A stretch of DNA of 64,000 nt from Marisalimonas marina (GTDB taxonomy: Bacteria > Pseudomonadota > Alphaproteobacteria > Puniceispirillales > Marisalimonadaceae), in NCBI GenBank assembly GCA_038131365.1, contig JAYPPH010000002.1:1-64000 (forward strand), in the 5' to 3' direction. Shown here piece by piece: positions 38,105 to 47,869 of the stretch (positions within the stretch are counted from its first letter, which is position 1; every line of letters begins with the position of its first letter). The position numbers were made by a program, and so were the translations under genes. The notes beneath the pieces were generated by a model, which did no database searches, was not told the DNA's origin, and saw only the letters and a program-made list of their open reading frames with translations.

Positions 38105-39989
38105 CTTTTAATAAGAACTGGTTCATTATTTTACTGAACTGAGCTGGGTCGTCTGGCATTTTCCCTTCCAACAATCTAGCTTGTTCAAACAGAAGAGTAC
38201 CAGCATCACTAACTAAATCGTTATTCTCTTTCTTATCTAGTAAAGATTTCATATTTTTTATAAGAGTGTGGTCACCATTAATTTCTAATATTCTCGGAGC
38301 ACCCTTGTAGTTAGAATCTCTTTGGGCCATTAGGTGTTCCATTGCAATATCCATGTCACCATCGTCAGCAACCAAACATACCGGGCTATCAGTTAACTTA
38401 GATGAAAGCCTAATATCTTTTATCTTGTCACCTAAAACGACCTTCATCTGGGCTATTAAATCAACAAAATCCTTATCTTGCTTTTCTTTTTCTTCTTTAT
38501 TTTTTGTTTTATTATCTTCAGCATTAGAGCCTAAATCATCTAAATTGATTTGACCTTTTGTAATAGATGTGAATTTCTTTTCTTTAAATGATCCAATCAT
38601 CGGTAGCCAAAACTGGTCAATTGCATCCGTCATAATTAACACAGGTATATTCTTAGATTTAAAACCCTCTAAATGCGGACTTGCAAGAGCTTGGGCACTA
38701 GTTTCAGCGGCAATGTAATAAATATCTTTTTGATTTTCAGGCAATTTATCTAAATATTCATTTAAGGAAATTGGATCTTCATTCTCATTAGTAGTGAATC
38801 TACAAAGATCTAGCAAAGCATCTTTTCTTTCCAAGTCCTCATATAAGCCTTCTTTCAGAACAGCTCCATATTCTTTCCAAAAGTCTTTATATCCATCTTT
38901 ATTTTTTTCACTAACTTTTTTAAGCTCTCGTAAAATTTTTCCGACCAACGATTTGCTAATTTTTGTTACTGCAGGATTGTTTTGCAGCATTTCTCTACTA
39001 ACATTTAAATCAATGTCTTGAGTATCAACTAAACCTTTAACAAATCTTAAATAACTGGGAATTAAAGCATCACACTTGTCAGTAATAAAAACTCTATTAA
39101 TATATAATTTCAAAGAAGATTTTCTATCAGGATTGAATAAATCGAATGGTCTTGTTGATGGAATACAAATTAAGTTGGTGTAACTTATAGTACCTTCTGT
39201 ATTATTATGCATTGTAAGAAGAGGTTTTCCGTAACCTGCTCCAATATGTGAAAAGAATTCTTGATACTGCTCTTCTGTAATATCTTTAGAAGGCCTAGTC
39301 CATAAAGCTGAGGCTTCATTTAATGTCTTTGTTTCAGCATTTTTTTTATCAATTTCTAAGAAATTAACAGGGTAGGATATATGATCTGAGTATTTTCTTA
39401 CAATAAACTGAACTCTTGTCTCTCCTAAGAATTCTTTTGCATCTTTCTTTAATGATAAGGTGATTGATGTGCCAGCATTTTCTTTATTAGCTTTTTCTAA
39501 ATTAAAGCCAGTTTTACCGTCTGATAACCATCTCCAAGCCTGTTCTTCACCTGCTTTTTTGGATAACACTTCTACGCTATCTGCAACCATAAATGAAGCA
39601 TAAAAACCTACACCAAACTGACCTATCATAGACATATCAGCTTTTTTATCTTTAGAGTTTTTAGAAATTTGTTCTAGAAAAGCTTTTGTTCCTGATCTTG
39701 CAATTGTACCTAAGGATGATTTTAAGTCCTCTTCATTCATACCTATTCCATTATCTGAAATAGTCAGGGTCTTATCTTTATTGTTGATTTCAATTTTAAT
39801 TTCTGGGTTCTCTGATGAACTAGCTATTTTTTTATCTGTTAAACTAAGATATTTTCTTTTATCAAGGGCATCAGAAGCATTAGATATTAATTCACGAAGG
39901 AAGATTTCTCTTTCTGAATAAAGCGAGTTAATAACTATATCCAAAATTTTCCCAGTATCTGCTTCAAATTGATTATTCATATTAGACAT
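38091..39989 (-). CDS. htpG: Molecular chaperone HtpG (Hsp90)
   Basis: 632 residues, the full length of bacterial Hsp90. NQFEADTGKILDIVINSLYS, REIFLRELISNASDALDKR (ATP-lid Asn), LTISDNGIGMNEEDL, GQFGVGFYASFMVAD and the middle-domain VFITDKCDALIPSYLRFVKG are characteristic, as is the client-binding C-terminus. It folds stress-sensitive client proteins in the cytosol with ATP. It is divergent from a dehydrogenase gene across 106 bp. I looked for a heat-shock promoter there; a CTTGAAA box is present but has no correctly spaced partner. Confidence 0.97.
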   Translation of the reverse strand: MSNMNNQFEADTGKILDIVINSLYSEREIFLRELISNASDALDKRKYLSLTDKKIASSSENPEIKIEINNKDKTLTISDNGIGMNEEDLKSSLGTIARSGTKAFLEQISKNSKDKKADMSMIGQFGVGFYASFMVADSVEVLSKKAGEEQAWRWLSDGKTGFNLEKANKENAGTSITLSLKKDAKEFLGETRVQFIVRKYSDHISYPVNFLEIDKKNAETKTLNEASALWTRPSKDITEEQYQEFFSHIGAGYGKPLLTMHNNTEGTISYTNLICIPSTRPFDLFNPDRKSSLKLYINRVFITDKCDALIPSYLRFVKGLVDTQDIDLNVSREMLQNNPAVTKISKSLVGKILRELKKVSEKNKDGYKDFWKEYGAVLKEGLYEDLERKDALLDLCRFTTNENEDPISLNEYLDKLPENQKDIYYIAAETSAQALASPHLEGFKSKNIPVLIMTDAIDQFWLPMIGSFKEKKFTSITKGQINLDDLGSNAEDNKTKNKEEKEKQDKDFVDLIAQMKVVLGDKIKDIRLSSKLTDSPVCLVADDGDMDIAMEHLMAQRDSNYKGAPRILEINGDHTLIKNMKSLLDKKENNDLVSDAGTLLFEQARLLEGKMPDDPAQFSKIMNQFLLKAIPN

Positions 39990-40095
39990 TTTAAGGCCCT
40001 TATTTTATTGTTATCATTGATAGATTAATTGGTAACTTTCAATTCTATTTTCAAGAGAAAATTATCATTTTTACCACTAATAAGGAGAATTTTAT

Positions 40096-40986
40096 ATGTT
40101 CAAAATCGGTGTATGCGGAATTGGTAAAATGGGATCAGAAATTACTAAAAGATTACTGGAATGTAATCAAACAGTTGCTGTATGGAACAGGACTAAAAGC
40201 AAAACCAAAGAACTTACAGAAATGGGTGCAAAAGCAACTAAAGATTTAAAAGAGTTAATCAATATTAGCGATGTCATTTTAATAATAATGGGAGACGATA
40301 ATGCCCTAGACTACGTTTATAACAGTCCAGAGGGTATAAAAAATATAAACTTAGACAGAAAAATAATTATTGAAATGAGCACTACAAGTATTGATAAAAT
40401 TCAATCATTAGAAAAAGTAGTTAATTTATCTAATGGAGAATTTATAGAATGTCCTGTTGGTGGATCTACTCAACCAGCAAGAGAGGGAAAACTTTTAGGA
40501 TTAGTTGCTGGTAATTACGATACATTTATAAAAGTAGAAGATCTTTTAAAATTAATATGTCGTAGGTATGAGTACCTTGGCGATGTTGGCAAGGGTTCTG
40601 CTATGAAATTAGCTATTAACCTTCCGTTAATGATCTATTGGCAATCTTTAGGAGAGGCTTTGTCTATTACCACTAACAATGGTATAGATTTTGACAAATC
40701 CCTTGATATATTGATGGATAGCTCAGGTGCTGCAAAAATAGCACACTTAAAAACCAAAACTATCTCTGATGGTAATAAGAATAGACCTAACTTAAATTCA
40801 TCCTTTAGCGTCTCATCATCTTTAAAAGACATGAAACTAATGATTAAAGAAATGGATAAACTTAAGAAAGAATTTTATGTTATAAAAGGTGCTACAAACT
40901 ACGTTCAAGAAGCAGTCGAAGCGGGATACTCTGAACAAGATGCTTCATTACTCAGCGTCTACATTAGTAAAAAATTAAATAGTTAG
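40096..40986 (+). CDS. NAD(P)-dependent 3-hydroxyacid dehydrogenase-family oxidoreductase
   Basis: 296 residues. GVCGIGKMGSEI is the NAD(P) loop, ECPVGGSTQPAREGKLLGLV the substrate-binding segment, and GKGSAMKLAINLPLM holds the catalytic Lys, all in the order of the beta-hydroxyacid dehydrogenase family. It differs from the MmsB-like gene at 13,776 in lacking the GGVxGAxNGTL wording, so it more likely belongs to the GLYR1/NPAC-like or imine-reductase-like group. It overlaps the convergent aldolase gene by 4 bp. The substrate is unknown; reduction of a short hydroxy- or semialdehyde acid is likely. Confidence 0.8.
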   Translation: MFKIGVCGIGKMGSEITKRLLECNQTVAVWNRTKSKTKELTEMGAKATKDLKELINISDVILIIMGDDNALDYVYNSPEGIKNINLDRKIIIEMSTTSIDKIQSLEKVVNLSNGEFIECPVGGSTQPAREGKLLGLVAGNYDTFIKVEDLLKLICRRYEYLGDVGKGSAMKLAINLPLMIYWQSLGEALSITTNNGIDFDKSLDILMDSSGAAKIAHLKTKTISDGNKNRPNLNSSFSVSSSLKDMKLMIKEMDKLKKEFYVIKGATNYVQEAVEAGYSEQDASLLSVYISKKLNS

Positions 40987-41758
40987 TTGCAGTAGTCAGA
41001 GTTTTCATTATCCAATATTAACTTTATTTCCCTAAGGAATGCTGTTCCAGCAGGAGCAGGATACTCTTCATTATCTAGCTCCTGAGCTGTTTTTTCTGCT
41101 ATTTCATCATCTAATATACTTAGCTTTTTTCCTGACTGAAGAGCGTTAACATATACCTTCGCAGCTCTTTCAAAATAATATAGTCTATTGAAAGTTTCAG
41201 CTACATTTTGACCAAAAATTAATATACCGTGATTGCCCATTATAAACGTATGCTTTTGGGGATCTGATAGTAAATTAGCACACCTCTGACCCTCTTCTTC
41301 AAATGCCAACCTCCATAATTTTTATCTACTACTTGCCTTCCAAAAAACATAGCTGCCACTTGGTTTATTGGCGGAAGAATACAATCTTCTAATGAGGCTA
41401 AAGTTGTCGCATATATTGAGTGTACATGCATTATACATCTTGCATGAGGACACATTTTATGAATAGCCCCGTGCAATCCCCAAGCTGTAGCATCAGGTGG
41501 ATTTTCTCTTTTTAATACCGATTTATCATTTATGTTTAATAGTAAAAGATCAGAGGCTTTTATTCTTGAGAAGTGCCACATATTAGGGTTCATTAAAAAT
41601 TCTGTACCCTCAGAATTAACCGCTAAACTAAAATGATTAGCAACAGCTTCATGCAAATTAGTTCTCTCAGCCCATCTAAAAGCCGCAGCTAAATCCTTTC
41701 TTTCTTGATAGAAATTATCATTAGAAATATAACCTGATGTAGACTTAATCTCATTCAT
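40983..41758 (-). CDS. Class II aldolase/adducin family protein (one frameshift)
   Basis: About 258 residues. The N-terminal half contains LHEAVANHFSLAV, RIKASDLLLLN, then GLHGAIHKMCPHARCIMHVH with the zinc-binding HVH pair. After one lost base near 41,310 the second half continues as LAFEEEGQRCANLL, FIMGNHGILIFGQN (the third zinc His) and YFERAAKVYVNALQ. The family includes fuculose-phosphate aldolase and adducin-like proteins. The acidic C-terminal end and missing partner genes leave the substrate open. The frameshift is probably a sequence error because both zinc motifs are intact. It is divergent from the SMR gene. Confidence 0.85.
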
Positions 41759-41848
41759 TTTTCATTTCCCTAAAATCATAATAATCACATATTGTATTTA
41801 GTTTAGTCAATTATTATAAATATCTCGGTGATCAAAATAGGAGCTTAC

Positions 41849-42178
41849 ATGGGATACTTTTATCTTTTAATAGCAATAATTGGAGAAGTAATAGCAACAA
41901 CATATTTAAAGAGCACTAACAATTTTACAGAAATCATACCAAGCACTTATGTTGTCATTGGCTATGGAACAGCTTTTTATTTCATGATGCTTGCAATGAA
42001 AACAATACCTATTGCAATAACCTATTCGATATGGGCTGGTCTGGGCATTTCTGCAATTACAATATTGGGAGCCATTAAATATAAAGAAATCCCTGATTTA
42101 ATTGCTCTTATTGGACTAGGTTTCATAATTGCCGGTGTAATTATTTTAGTGTTTTATAGTAAAATGGGAACAAATTAA
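41849..42178 (+). CDS. SMR family multidrug/guanidinium-type exporter
   Basis: 109 residues in four hydrophobic helices. The substrate-binding Glu lies in LLIAIIGEVIATTYLKSTN, and TIPIAITYSIWAGLGISAIT is the standard third-helix motif, very close to EmrE/QacE. These proton-coupled antiporters act as dimers in the inner membrane. I chose ATG 41849, preceded by AGGAG (41839-41843) at 5 bases; an upstream in-frame GTG (41828) would add seven poorly conserved residues. The length matches EmrE (110). It ends 4 bp into the convergent lpdA. Confidence 0.9.
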   Translation: MGYFYLLIAIIGEVIATTYLKSTNNFTEIIPSTYVVIGYGTAFYFMMLAMKTIPIAITYSIWAGLGISAITILGAIKYKEIPDLIALIGLGFIIAGVIILVFYSKMGTN

Positions 42179-43587
42179 AAATGTATAGCTTTGGAGTATG
42201 TTGCTAATGCAGCCTCTTTAATAGCCTCATTCACAGTAGGGTGGCCGTGACAAATTCTAGCCACATCCTCTGATGAAGCCCCAAAGCCCATCGCCATAGA
42301 TAGTTCATGAATGACAGTACCTGCTTCATGACCTATCATATGAGCTCCCAAAATTTTATCAGTCGATTTATCTGATAAAATTTTCACAAAGCCTTCAGTA
42401 TGACTTATAGCTTTGGCCCTACTATTTGCTGAAAGAGGAAATACACCTTTATTATATTGTATTTGATTTTCTTTTAGTTCTTCCTCAGTTTTTCCAATTA
42501 CAGCAACTTCCGGAGAGGTGTAAACAATACCAGGAACTAAGTTATAATCTACATGTCCAGCCTCACCATTAATAATCTCAACAGCTGCAACACCATCTTC
42601 TTCTGCCTTATGAGCCAACATTGGCCCTCTTATTACGTCTCCGATAGCATAGATATTAGGAATAGAGGTTTGGAATTTTTCATTAGTGGTAATAAAACCG
42701 TTTCTGTCTATCTCCATATTTAGACTGTCTAAACCTAAACCTTCCGTATTAGGCTTTCTACCCACAGCAACCAAAACAACATCCGCTTCTAATTTTTTAT
42801 TATCTCCTGTAGTCGTATCCTTTACAGTCAACAAGACTTTTTTGTTATCTATTTTTGCACTTTCCACTGCATGGTTTAACTTAAAGCCTAGACCTTGTTT
42901 CTGCATAATTTTCAGGAACTTGTCTGCTACTTCATTATCCATTCCAGGTAAAATTCTTGGTAAATACTCTATGACCTCAACGTCTGAGCCAAGCCTTCTC
43001 CACACTGTTCCCATTTCCAAGCCAATAACACCGGCGCCTATGACAATCATCTTTTTAGGAACCTCATTCAGATTTAAAGCTCCAGTAGACGTAACAATTC
43101 TTTTTTCATCAACATCAATATTGGGAAGGCTAGTTGAACTAGATCCAGTAGCTATTATGATTTTGTCTGCAGAAATTTTTTCCTTTTTCCCATTATTAGT
43201 TATTTCAATTAAGTTTGATGAGATTATTTTTGCTGTTCCAACAAATTTAGTAACTTTATTCTTTTTAAATAAGAAATCTATTCCTTTAGTTAACTCTTCG
43301 ACTATACCTAGTTTTTTATTTAATAGCTTTTGTAAATCAAGACTTACTCCAGTATGATTTATACCCCACTCTTCATTACCATTTTTTTTTACAGTGTTTT
43401 CATACTGTTCAGATGCATATAGCATTGCCTTTGACGGTATACACCCTACATTTAAACAAGTGCCTCCTAAAGTAGCGCGCTTTTCTATGCTTGCGACTTT
43501 CATACCTTTTTGCGCAGCAACAATTGAAGCCACATACCCACCTGGTCCGGAGCCAATTACAACAAGATCGAATTTATCATTAGACAT
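42175..43587 (-). CDS. lpdA: Dihydrolipoamide dehydrogenase (E3)
   Basis: 470 residues. FDLVVIGSGPGGYVASIVAA binds FAD, GGTCLNVGCIPSKA holds the redox-active cysteine pair, IGAGVIGLEMGTVW is the NAD loop, and HEAGTVIHELSMAM then ARICHGHPTVNEAIKEA carry the catalytic His-Glu pair. It reoxidises lipoyl groups of the 2-oxoglutarate complex encoded just upstream (20 bp after sucB) and probably other oxoacid complexes. It is the last gene of the TCA block. Confidence 0.97.
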   Translation of the reverse strand: MSNDKFDLVVIGSGPGGYVASIVAAQKGMKVASIEKRATLGGTCLNVGCIPSKAMLYASEQYENTVKKNGNEEWGINHTGVSLDLQKLLNKKLGIVEELTKGIDFLFKKNKVTKFVGTAKIISSNLIEITNNGKKEKISADKIIIATGSSSTSLPNIDVDEKRIVTSTGALNLNEVPKKMIVIGAGVIGLEMGTVWRRLGSDVEVIEYLPRILPGMDNEVADKFLKIMQKQGLGFKLNHAVESAKIDNKKVLLTVKDTTTGDNKKLEADVVLVAVGRKPNTEGLGLDSLNMEIDRNGFITTNEKFQTSIPNIYAIGDVIRGPMLAHKAEEDGVAAVEIINGEAGHVDYNLVPGIVYTSPEVAVIGKTEEELKENQIQYNKGVFPLSANSRAKAISHTEGFVKILSDKSTDKILGAHMIGHEAGTVIHELSMAMGFGASSEDVARICHGHPTVNEAIKEAALATYSKAIHF

Positions 43588-43607
43588 ATTTTACCTACTA
43601 TAAATAT

Positions 43608-44897
43608 TTATGCTCCCACAACAAGGCGTCGAGGGTCTTCTATAATTTCTTTTATTCTAACTAAAAATGAAACAGCTTCTCGACCGTCAATAATTCTATG
43701 GTCATATGATAAAGCCAAGTACATCATCGGCCTAATTTCAATTTTATCATCAATCACTACTGGTCTTTTTTGGATTTTATGCATGCCTAAAATTCCAGAT
43801 TGAGGCGGGTTTAAAATTGGTGAAGACATCAATGATCCATAAACGCCACCGTTTGAAATAGTGAATGTACCACCTGCCATGTCAGATATTGCTAAACTGC
43901 CATCTTTAGCCTTTTTCCCAAACTCAGCAATATTTAATTCAGTTTCTCCAAAGGACATTTTATCTGCATTTTTTAAAACAGGAACAACTAAACCTTGAGA
44001 GGTACCAACTGCCACACCTATATTATAATAATTCTTATAAATTATATCGTTACCGTCTATCTCAGCATTGACTGCTGGGAATTGGTTTAAAGCATCAATT
44101 GATGCTTTAACAAAAAAACTCATATAGCCCAACCTAACGCCATTTTTCTTTTCAAAACTTTCTTGGTAATTTTTACGCATTTCCATAAGAGCTGACATAT
44201 CTACTTCATTGTAAGTGGTCAACATGGCTGCAGTATTTTGAGCTTCTTTTAATCTTCTAGCTATGGCCTGACGAAGACGAGACATAGGTATTCTCTCTTC
44301 AAGGTTTACATTTGTTTCATCTCGACTGGTCTCAACAACATTATTTACAGGTTTATCCTCAATATTTGATGCTTCTGTTTTTTCTTTATTATCATTTTTA
44401 GATTTTAAATCTTTGGGAACCTCTTTATTTTTAATTGGTTTTTCTCCAGCATTTATTGTCCCTAACAGAGCTCCTACTTCGACTGTGTCCCCCTCAGAAA
44501 CCAGCGTGTTTTCTAATATTCCTGAAACAGAAGCTGGGACCTCTAAGGTAACCTTATCTGTTTCTAGTTCTATGATAGGGTCATCAACTTCAACATAGTC
44601 GCCTTGCTTTTTAATCCATTTAGATACAGTCGCCTCGACGACAGACTCGCCTAAAACTGGAACTACGACATCCATACCATTTTCCTTTCCTTTAAAAACA
44701 TTATTTATTGAACTAGAAATATTTTTTTCTGATTTGCTATTATTTTCTGAATTCAAGTAGAGAAGCACATCACCCTTTGTTACTCTACCATCAACACCAG
44801 TACCATTAATGCTATTAATATCTAAATTTTTCTCTTCTATGATTTTTGCAGCAGATGGCATTGCTAATTTTAGATCAGTCTTTATTTCGTTGCTCAT
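43608..44897 (-). CDS. sucB: 2-oxoglutarate dehydrogenase E2 (dihydrolipoyl succinyltransferase), permuted domains
   Basis: 429 residues. The normal E2 order is lipoyl, E3-binding, catalytic. Here the E3-binding domain comes first: MPSAAKIIEEKNLDINSING then GTGVDGRVTKGDVLLYL (residues 13-48). The lipoyl domain follows (75-149), with VPVLGESVVEATVSKW and the lipoyl Lys115 in ELETDKVTLEV, then a charged linker with no second E3-binding motif, then the catalytic domain (200-429) with SYDHRIIDGREAVSF (H400, D404). The enzyme transfers succinyl groups to CoA. The frame is uninterrupted, and sucA ends 8 bp before the ATG. Identity is certain; the domain order is the odd point. Confidence 0.96.
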   Translation of the reverse strand: MSNEIKTDLKLAMPSAAKIIEEKNLDINSINGTGVDGRVTKGDVLLYLNSENNSKSEKNISSSINNVFKGKENGMDVVVPVLGESVVEATVSKWIKKQGDYVEVDDPIIELETDKVTLEVPASVSGILENTLVSEGDTVEVGALLGTINAGEKPIKNKEVPKDLKSKNDNKEKTEASNIEDKPVNNVVETSRDETNVNLEERIPMSRLRQAIARRLKEAQNTAAMLTTYNEVDMSALMEMRKNYQESFEKKNGVRLGYMSFFVKASIDALNQFPAVNAEIDGNDIIYKNYYNIGVAVGTSQGLVVPVLKNADKMSFGETELNIAEFGKKAKDGSLAISDMAGGTFTISNGGVYGSLMSSPILNPPQSGILGMHKIQKRPVVIDDKIEIRPMMYLALSYDHRIIDGREAVSFLVRIKEIIEDPRRLVVGA

Positions 44898-44905
44898 ATA
44901 ATAGT

Positions 44906-47800
44906 CTACTCCGCTGCGTGTCGACTGGCTTTAATTGAAGACAATTCTAGAGCATCATTAACTAAATCACTTTGCTCCTTGTTATGTCTTGAAAAAGAGC
45001 CTGTTGCAGGGGAAGCAGCCTCTGATCTACCAGCGTAAATTGGCCTTGTAAACTTAGCTTTTGTATCAACTAGAACTTCTTCTATTCTTCTATCTACAAA
45101 AAACCATGCGCCCATATTCTTTGGTTCTTCTTGACACCAAACAACCTCAGCATTTGGAGTTTTTGACAGCATTTCTTTTAATGTTTTATGAGGGAAAGGA
45201 TAAATTTGTTCTAGTCTAAGAATTCGAATATTTTTAATTTTTCTTTTTTCTCTTTCTTCTAACAAATTATAAAATACTTTTCCTGAACAAATAACTACTC
45301 TTTTAATATCACTATCCTTAAGTTTTGTGTTTGGATCTCTGATAACACGCCTAAAAGCAGTTTCCTCTGCCATGTCAGACAGACTAGAAACACACATTTT
45401 ATGTCTTAACAAACTCTTAGGTGTCATAATTATAAGCGGTTTTCGAAAATCTCTCTTAAGTTGCCTTCGTAAAGCGTGAAAATAGTTTGCTGGTGTACTA
45501 CAATTCAACACTTGCATGTTATCTTCACCACATAATTGAAGATATCTTTCTAATCTTGCCGATGAATGTTCTGGGCCCTGACCTTCATAGCCATGTGGTA
45601 AAAGCATAACCAAGCCAGACATTCTTAACCATTTTGCTTCACCACTAGAAATAAACTGGTCGACAATGACCTGAGCGCCATTAGCAAAGTCCCCAAATTG
45701 CGCTTCCCACATAACTAAAGCAGTGGGTTCAGTTAGGGAATACCCGTATTCAAAGCCAAGCACTGAAGCTTCTGACAAAGGAGAGTCAATAACTTCAAAT
45801 GTTTCTTGCTTTGGATTAATATTGTTTAATGGGGTGTATCTGTTTTCAGAAGTTTGGTCTATGAATACGGAGTGTCTTTGTGAGAAAGTCCCCCTACAAC
45901 TGTCTTGACCAGACAGTCTCACAGGATGTCCCTCTAGGAGCAAGGATCCAAATGCAAGATGCTCTGCTGTTGACCAGTCAATTCCCTCGCCACTTTCTAT
46001 AGCTTTTTTTCGTGCGTCTATAATTCTTGATAATTTTTTATTTATTTGAAAACCTTCCGGAACAGTAGTAATTGCTTTTCCAATTTCTTTAAGTGTTTCT
46101 GTTGAAACTGAGGTTTCACCTCTTCTTGCATCACCATGAGCAGTTCTTAGGTTTGACCACTGTCCTTCTAACCAGTCTGCCTTATTAGGTTTATAACTAG
46201 AGCCAGCTATAAACTCTTTTTCCAAGAATTTATTATGATTATCAACTTCATCTGCAGCTTCTTTTTGGGTTAATATACCTTCACTTATAAGCTTTTGTGC
46301 ATAAATTTTACTTATAGTATCGTGAGAACCTATAGTTTTGTACATAACTGGTTGAGTAAAGGCCGGCTCATCACCTTCATTATGACCATAGCGTCTATAA
46401 CTTATAATATCTAAGACTACATCACATGCAAATTTTTGCCTAAATTCAGTTGCAATTCTAGATGCGTGAACTACTGCTTCTGGATCATCACCATTTATAT
46501 GCATTATAGGTGCCATCACCATCTTAGCAACATCAGTACAATAGGGACTAGAACGAGAATAATTAGGGCTAGTCGTAAACCCTATTTGGTTATTGACAAC
46601 TATATGAATAGTTCCACCAGTTCTATATCCTCTTAGGCCTGAAAAGTCGAAAGTTTCAGCCACTATACCTTGCCCTGCAAAAGCAGCATCTCCATGAAGC
46701 ACAATTCCTAATACTGATAGTCTATCACTAGTATCGTTGTGTTGGTTTTGCTTTGCTCTTACTCTACCAATTACAACGGGTGCAACTACCTCCAAATGGG
46801 ATGGGTTAGCCTGCAAAGAAAGGTGAACAGTTTTACCATCAAACTCCCTATCTGCAGAAGCTCCCATATGGTATTTTACATCGCCAGAGCCTCCAGCTTC
46901 TTCAGGATTAGATTGGTTACCTAAAAACTCGGAAATTATCGCTCTAAAAGGTTTATTTAAAATATTATATAAAAGATTTAGCCTGCCCCTATGAGCCATT
47001 GCTATCACTACTTCCTTCATTCCAAGCTGGCTGCCACGCTTGAGAATTTGCTCTATAGCAGGCACCACTGATTCTGAACCATCAAGACCAAACCTTTTAG
47101 TTCCCGCATATTTTTTATGAAGAAATTGCTCGAACGTTTCTGCTCCAACTAACCGTTCGTAAATAGCCTTTTTACCTCTTTTTGTGAATTCTGTGGCGTT
47201 GCGAATAGATTCTATTCTTTCTTGGATCCATGCTTTTTGAGCTGGGTCCTGAACGTGCATAAATTCTATTCCAATAGAACCACAATAAGTTTCTTTAACT
47301 ATTTCCATAATTTGTCTTAATGTGGCTGACTCCATACCCAGAACATAATCAATAAATATAGGTCTATCCCAATCATCATCATTAAACCCATAAGTTTTTG
47401 GATCTAATTCTGGATGGATATTCTGTTGTTGTAAGTTAAGTGGATCTAAATTTGCTAAAAGATGGCCATTTATTCTATACGCTCTAATAAGCATAATGGC
47501 TCTAATTGAGTCTGTTGTTGCCGCTCTTAAATCTACAGCTGATAAATTACCTTTCCCAGCAATTCCTCGAGCGACCGCTTTAACACTCTCTACAGTATCA
47601 ATTGCCCCTATTACTCTACTATTTTTTTTAGCCCAAGTAGGTCCCTCATCTAACAACTTATCGTCAGCATTAGTCTTAAACCATAAATCCCATTCTTTAG
47701 GAACTGAGTTGGGGTTCTCTTTCCATTCTTTATACAAATCATTTATGAAGGTAGCATTAGCACCAGAAAGAAAGCTTTGATCAGAGCTTTGGTCGTCCAT
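44906..47800 (-). CDS. sucA: 2-oxoglutarate dehydrogenase E1
   Basis: 964 residues, full length. The N-terminus, SSDQSFLSGANATFINDLYK, and KGNLSAVDLRAATTDSIRA are typical of the unfused E1o. The thiamine diphosphate motif lies in GDAAFAGQGIVAETFDFSGL with NNQIGFTTSP, and DVVLDIISYRRYGHNEGDEP contains further active-site residues. LMWEAQFGDFANGAQVIVDQ and GPEHSSARLERYLQLC are in the C-terminal domains. It decarboxylates 2-oxoglutarate and passes the succinyl group to SucB's lipoyl arm. The sucA-sucB spacing is 8 bp. Confidence 0.98.
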   Translation of the reverse strand: MDDQSSDQSFLSGANATFINDLYKEWKENPNSVPKEWDLWFKTNADDKLLDEGPTWAKKNSRVIGAIDTVESVKAVARGIAGKGNLSAVDLRAATTDSIRAIMLIRAYRINGHLLANLDPLNLQQQNIHPELDPKTYGFNDDDWDRPIFIDYVLGMESATLRQIMEIVKETYCGSIGIEFMHVQDPAQKAWIQERIESIRNATEFTKRGKKAIYERLVGAETFEQFLHKKYAGTKRFGLDGSESVVPAIEQILKRGSQLGMKEVVIAMAHRGRLNLLYNILNKPFRAIISEFLGNQSNPEEAGGSGDVKYHMGASADREFDGKTVHLSLQANPSHLEVVAPVVIGRVRAKQNQHNDTSDRLSVLGIVLHGDAAFAGQGIVAETFDFSGLRGYRTGGTIHIVVNNQIGFTTSPNYSRSSPYCTDVAKMVMAPIMHINGDDPEAVVHASRIATEFRQKFACDVVLDIISYRRYGHNEGDEPAFTQPVMYKTIGSHDTISKIYAQKLISEGILTQKEAADEVDNHNKFLEKEFIAGSSYKPNKADWLEGQWSNLRTAHGDARRGETSVSTETLKEIGKAITTVPEGFQINKKLSRIIDARKKAIESGEGIDWSTAEHLAFGSLLLEGHPVRLSGQDSCRGTFSQRHSVFIDQTSENRYTPLNNINPKQETFEVIDSPLSEASVLGFEYGYSLTEPTALVMWEAQFGDFANGAQVIVDQFISSGEAKWLRMSGLVMLLPHGYEGQGPEHSSARLERYLQLCGEDNMQVLNCSTPANYFHALRRQLKRDFRKPLIIMTPKSLLRHKMCVSSLSDMAEETAFRRVIRDPNTKLKDSDIKRVVICSGKVFYNLLEEREKRKIKNIRILRLEQIYPFPHKTLKEMLSKTPNAEVVWCQEEPKNMGAWFFVDRRIEEVLVDTKAKFTRPIYAGRSEAASPATGSFSRHNKEQSDLVNDALELSSIKASRHAAE

Positions 47801-47869
47801 GGTAAAGGTCCTTTTAATGTCGTATCTGCTTAAAATACAATAAACAGAAAAAATATCAATTAAATCAAA

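Noticed and set aside
39990..40095. Possible heat-shock promoter upstream of htpG (CTTGAAA box)
   Set aside because: No matching CCTATNT-like box at 13-16 bp; the CTATCA found is about 25 bp away. Likely chance in AT-rich DNA.
42686..43357. Long open frame of 223 residues antisense to lpdA
   Set aside because: It is the opposite strand of a fully conserved lpdA; composition is typical of a shadow frame.
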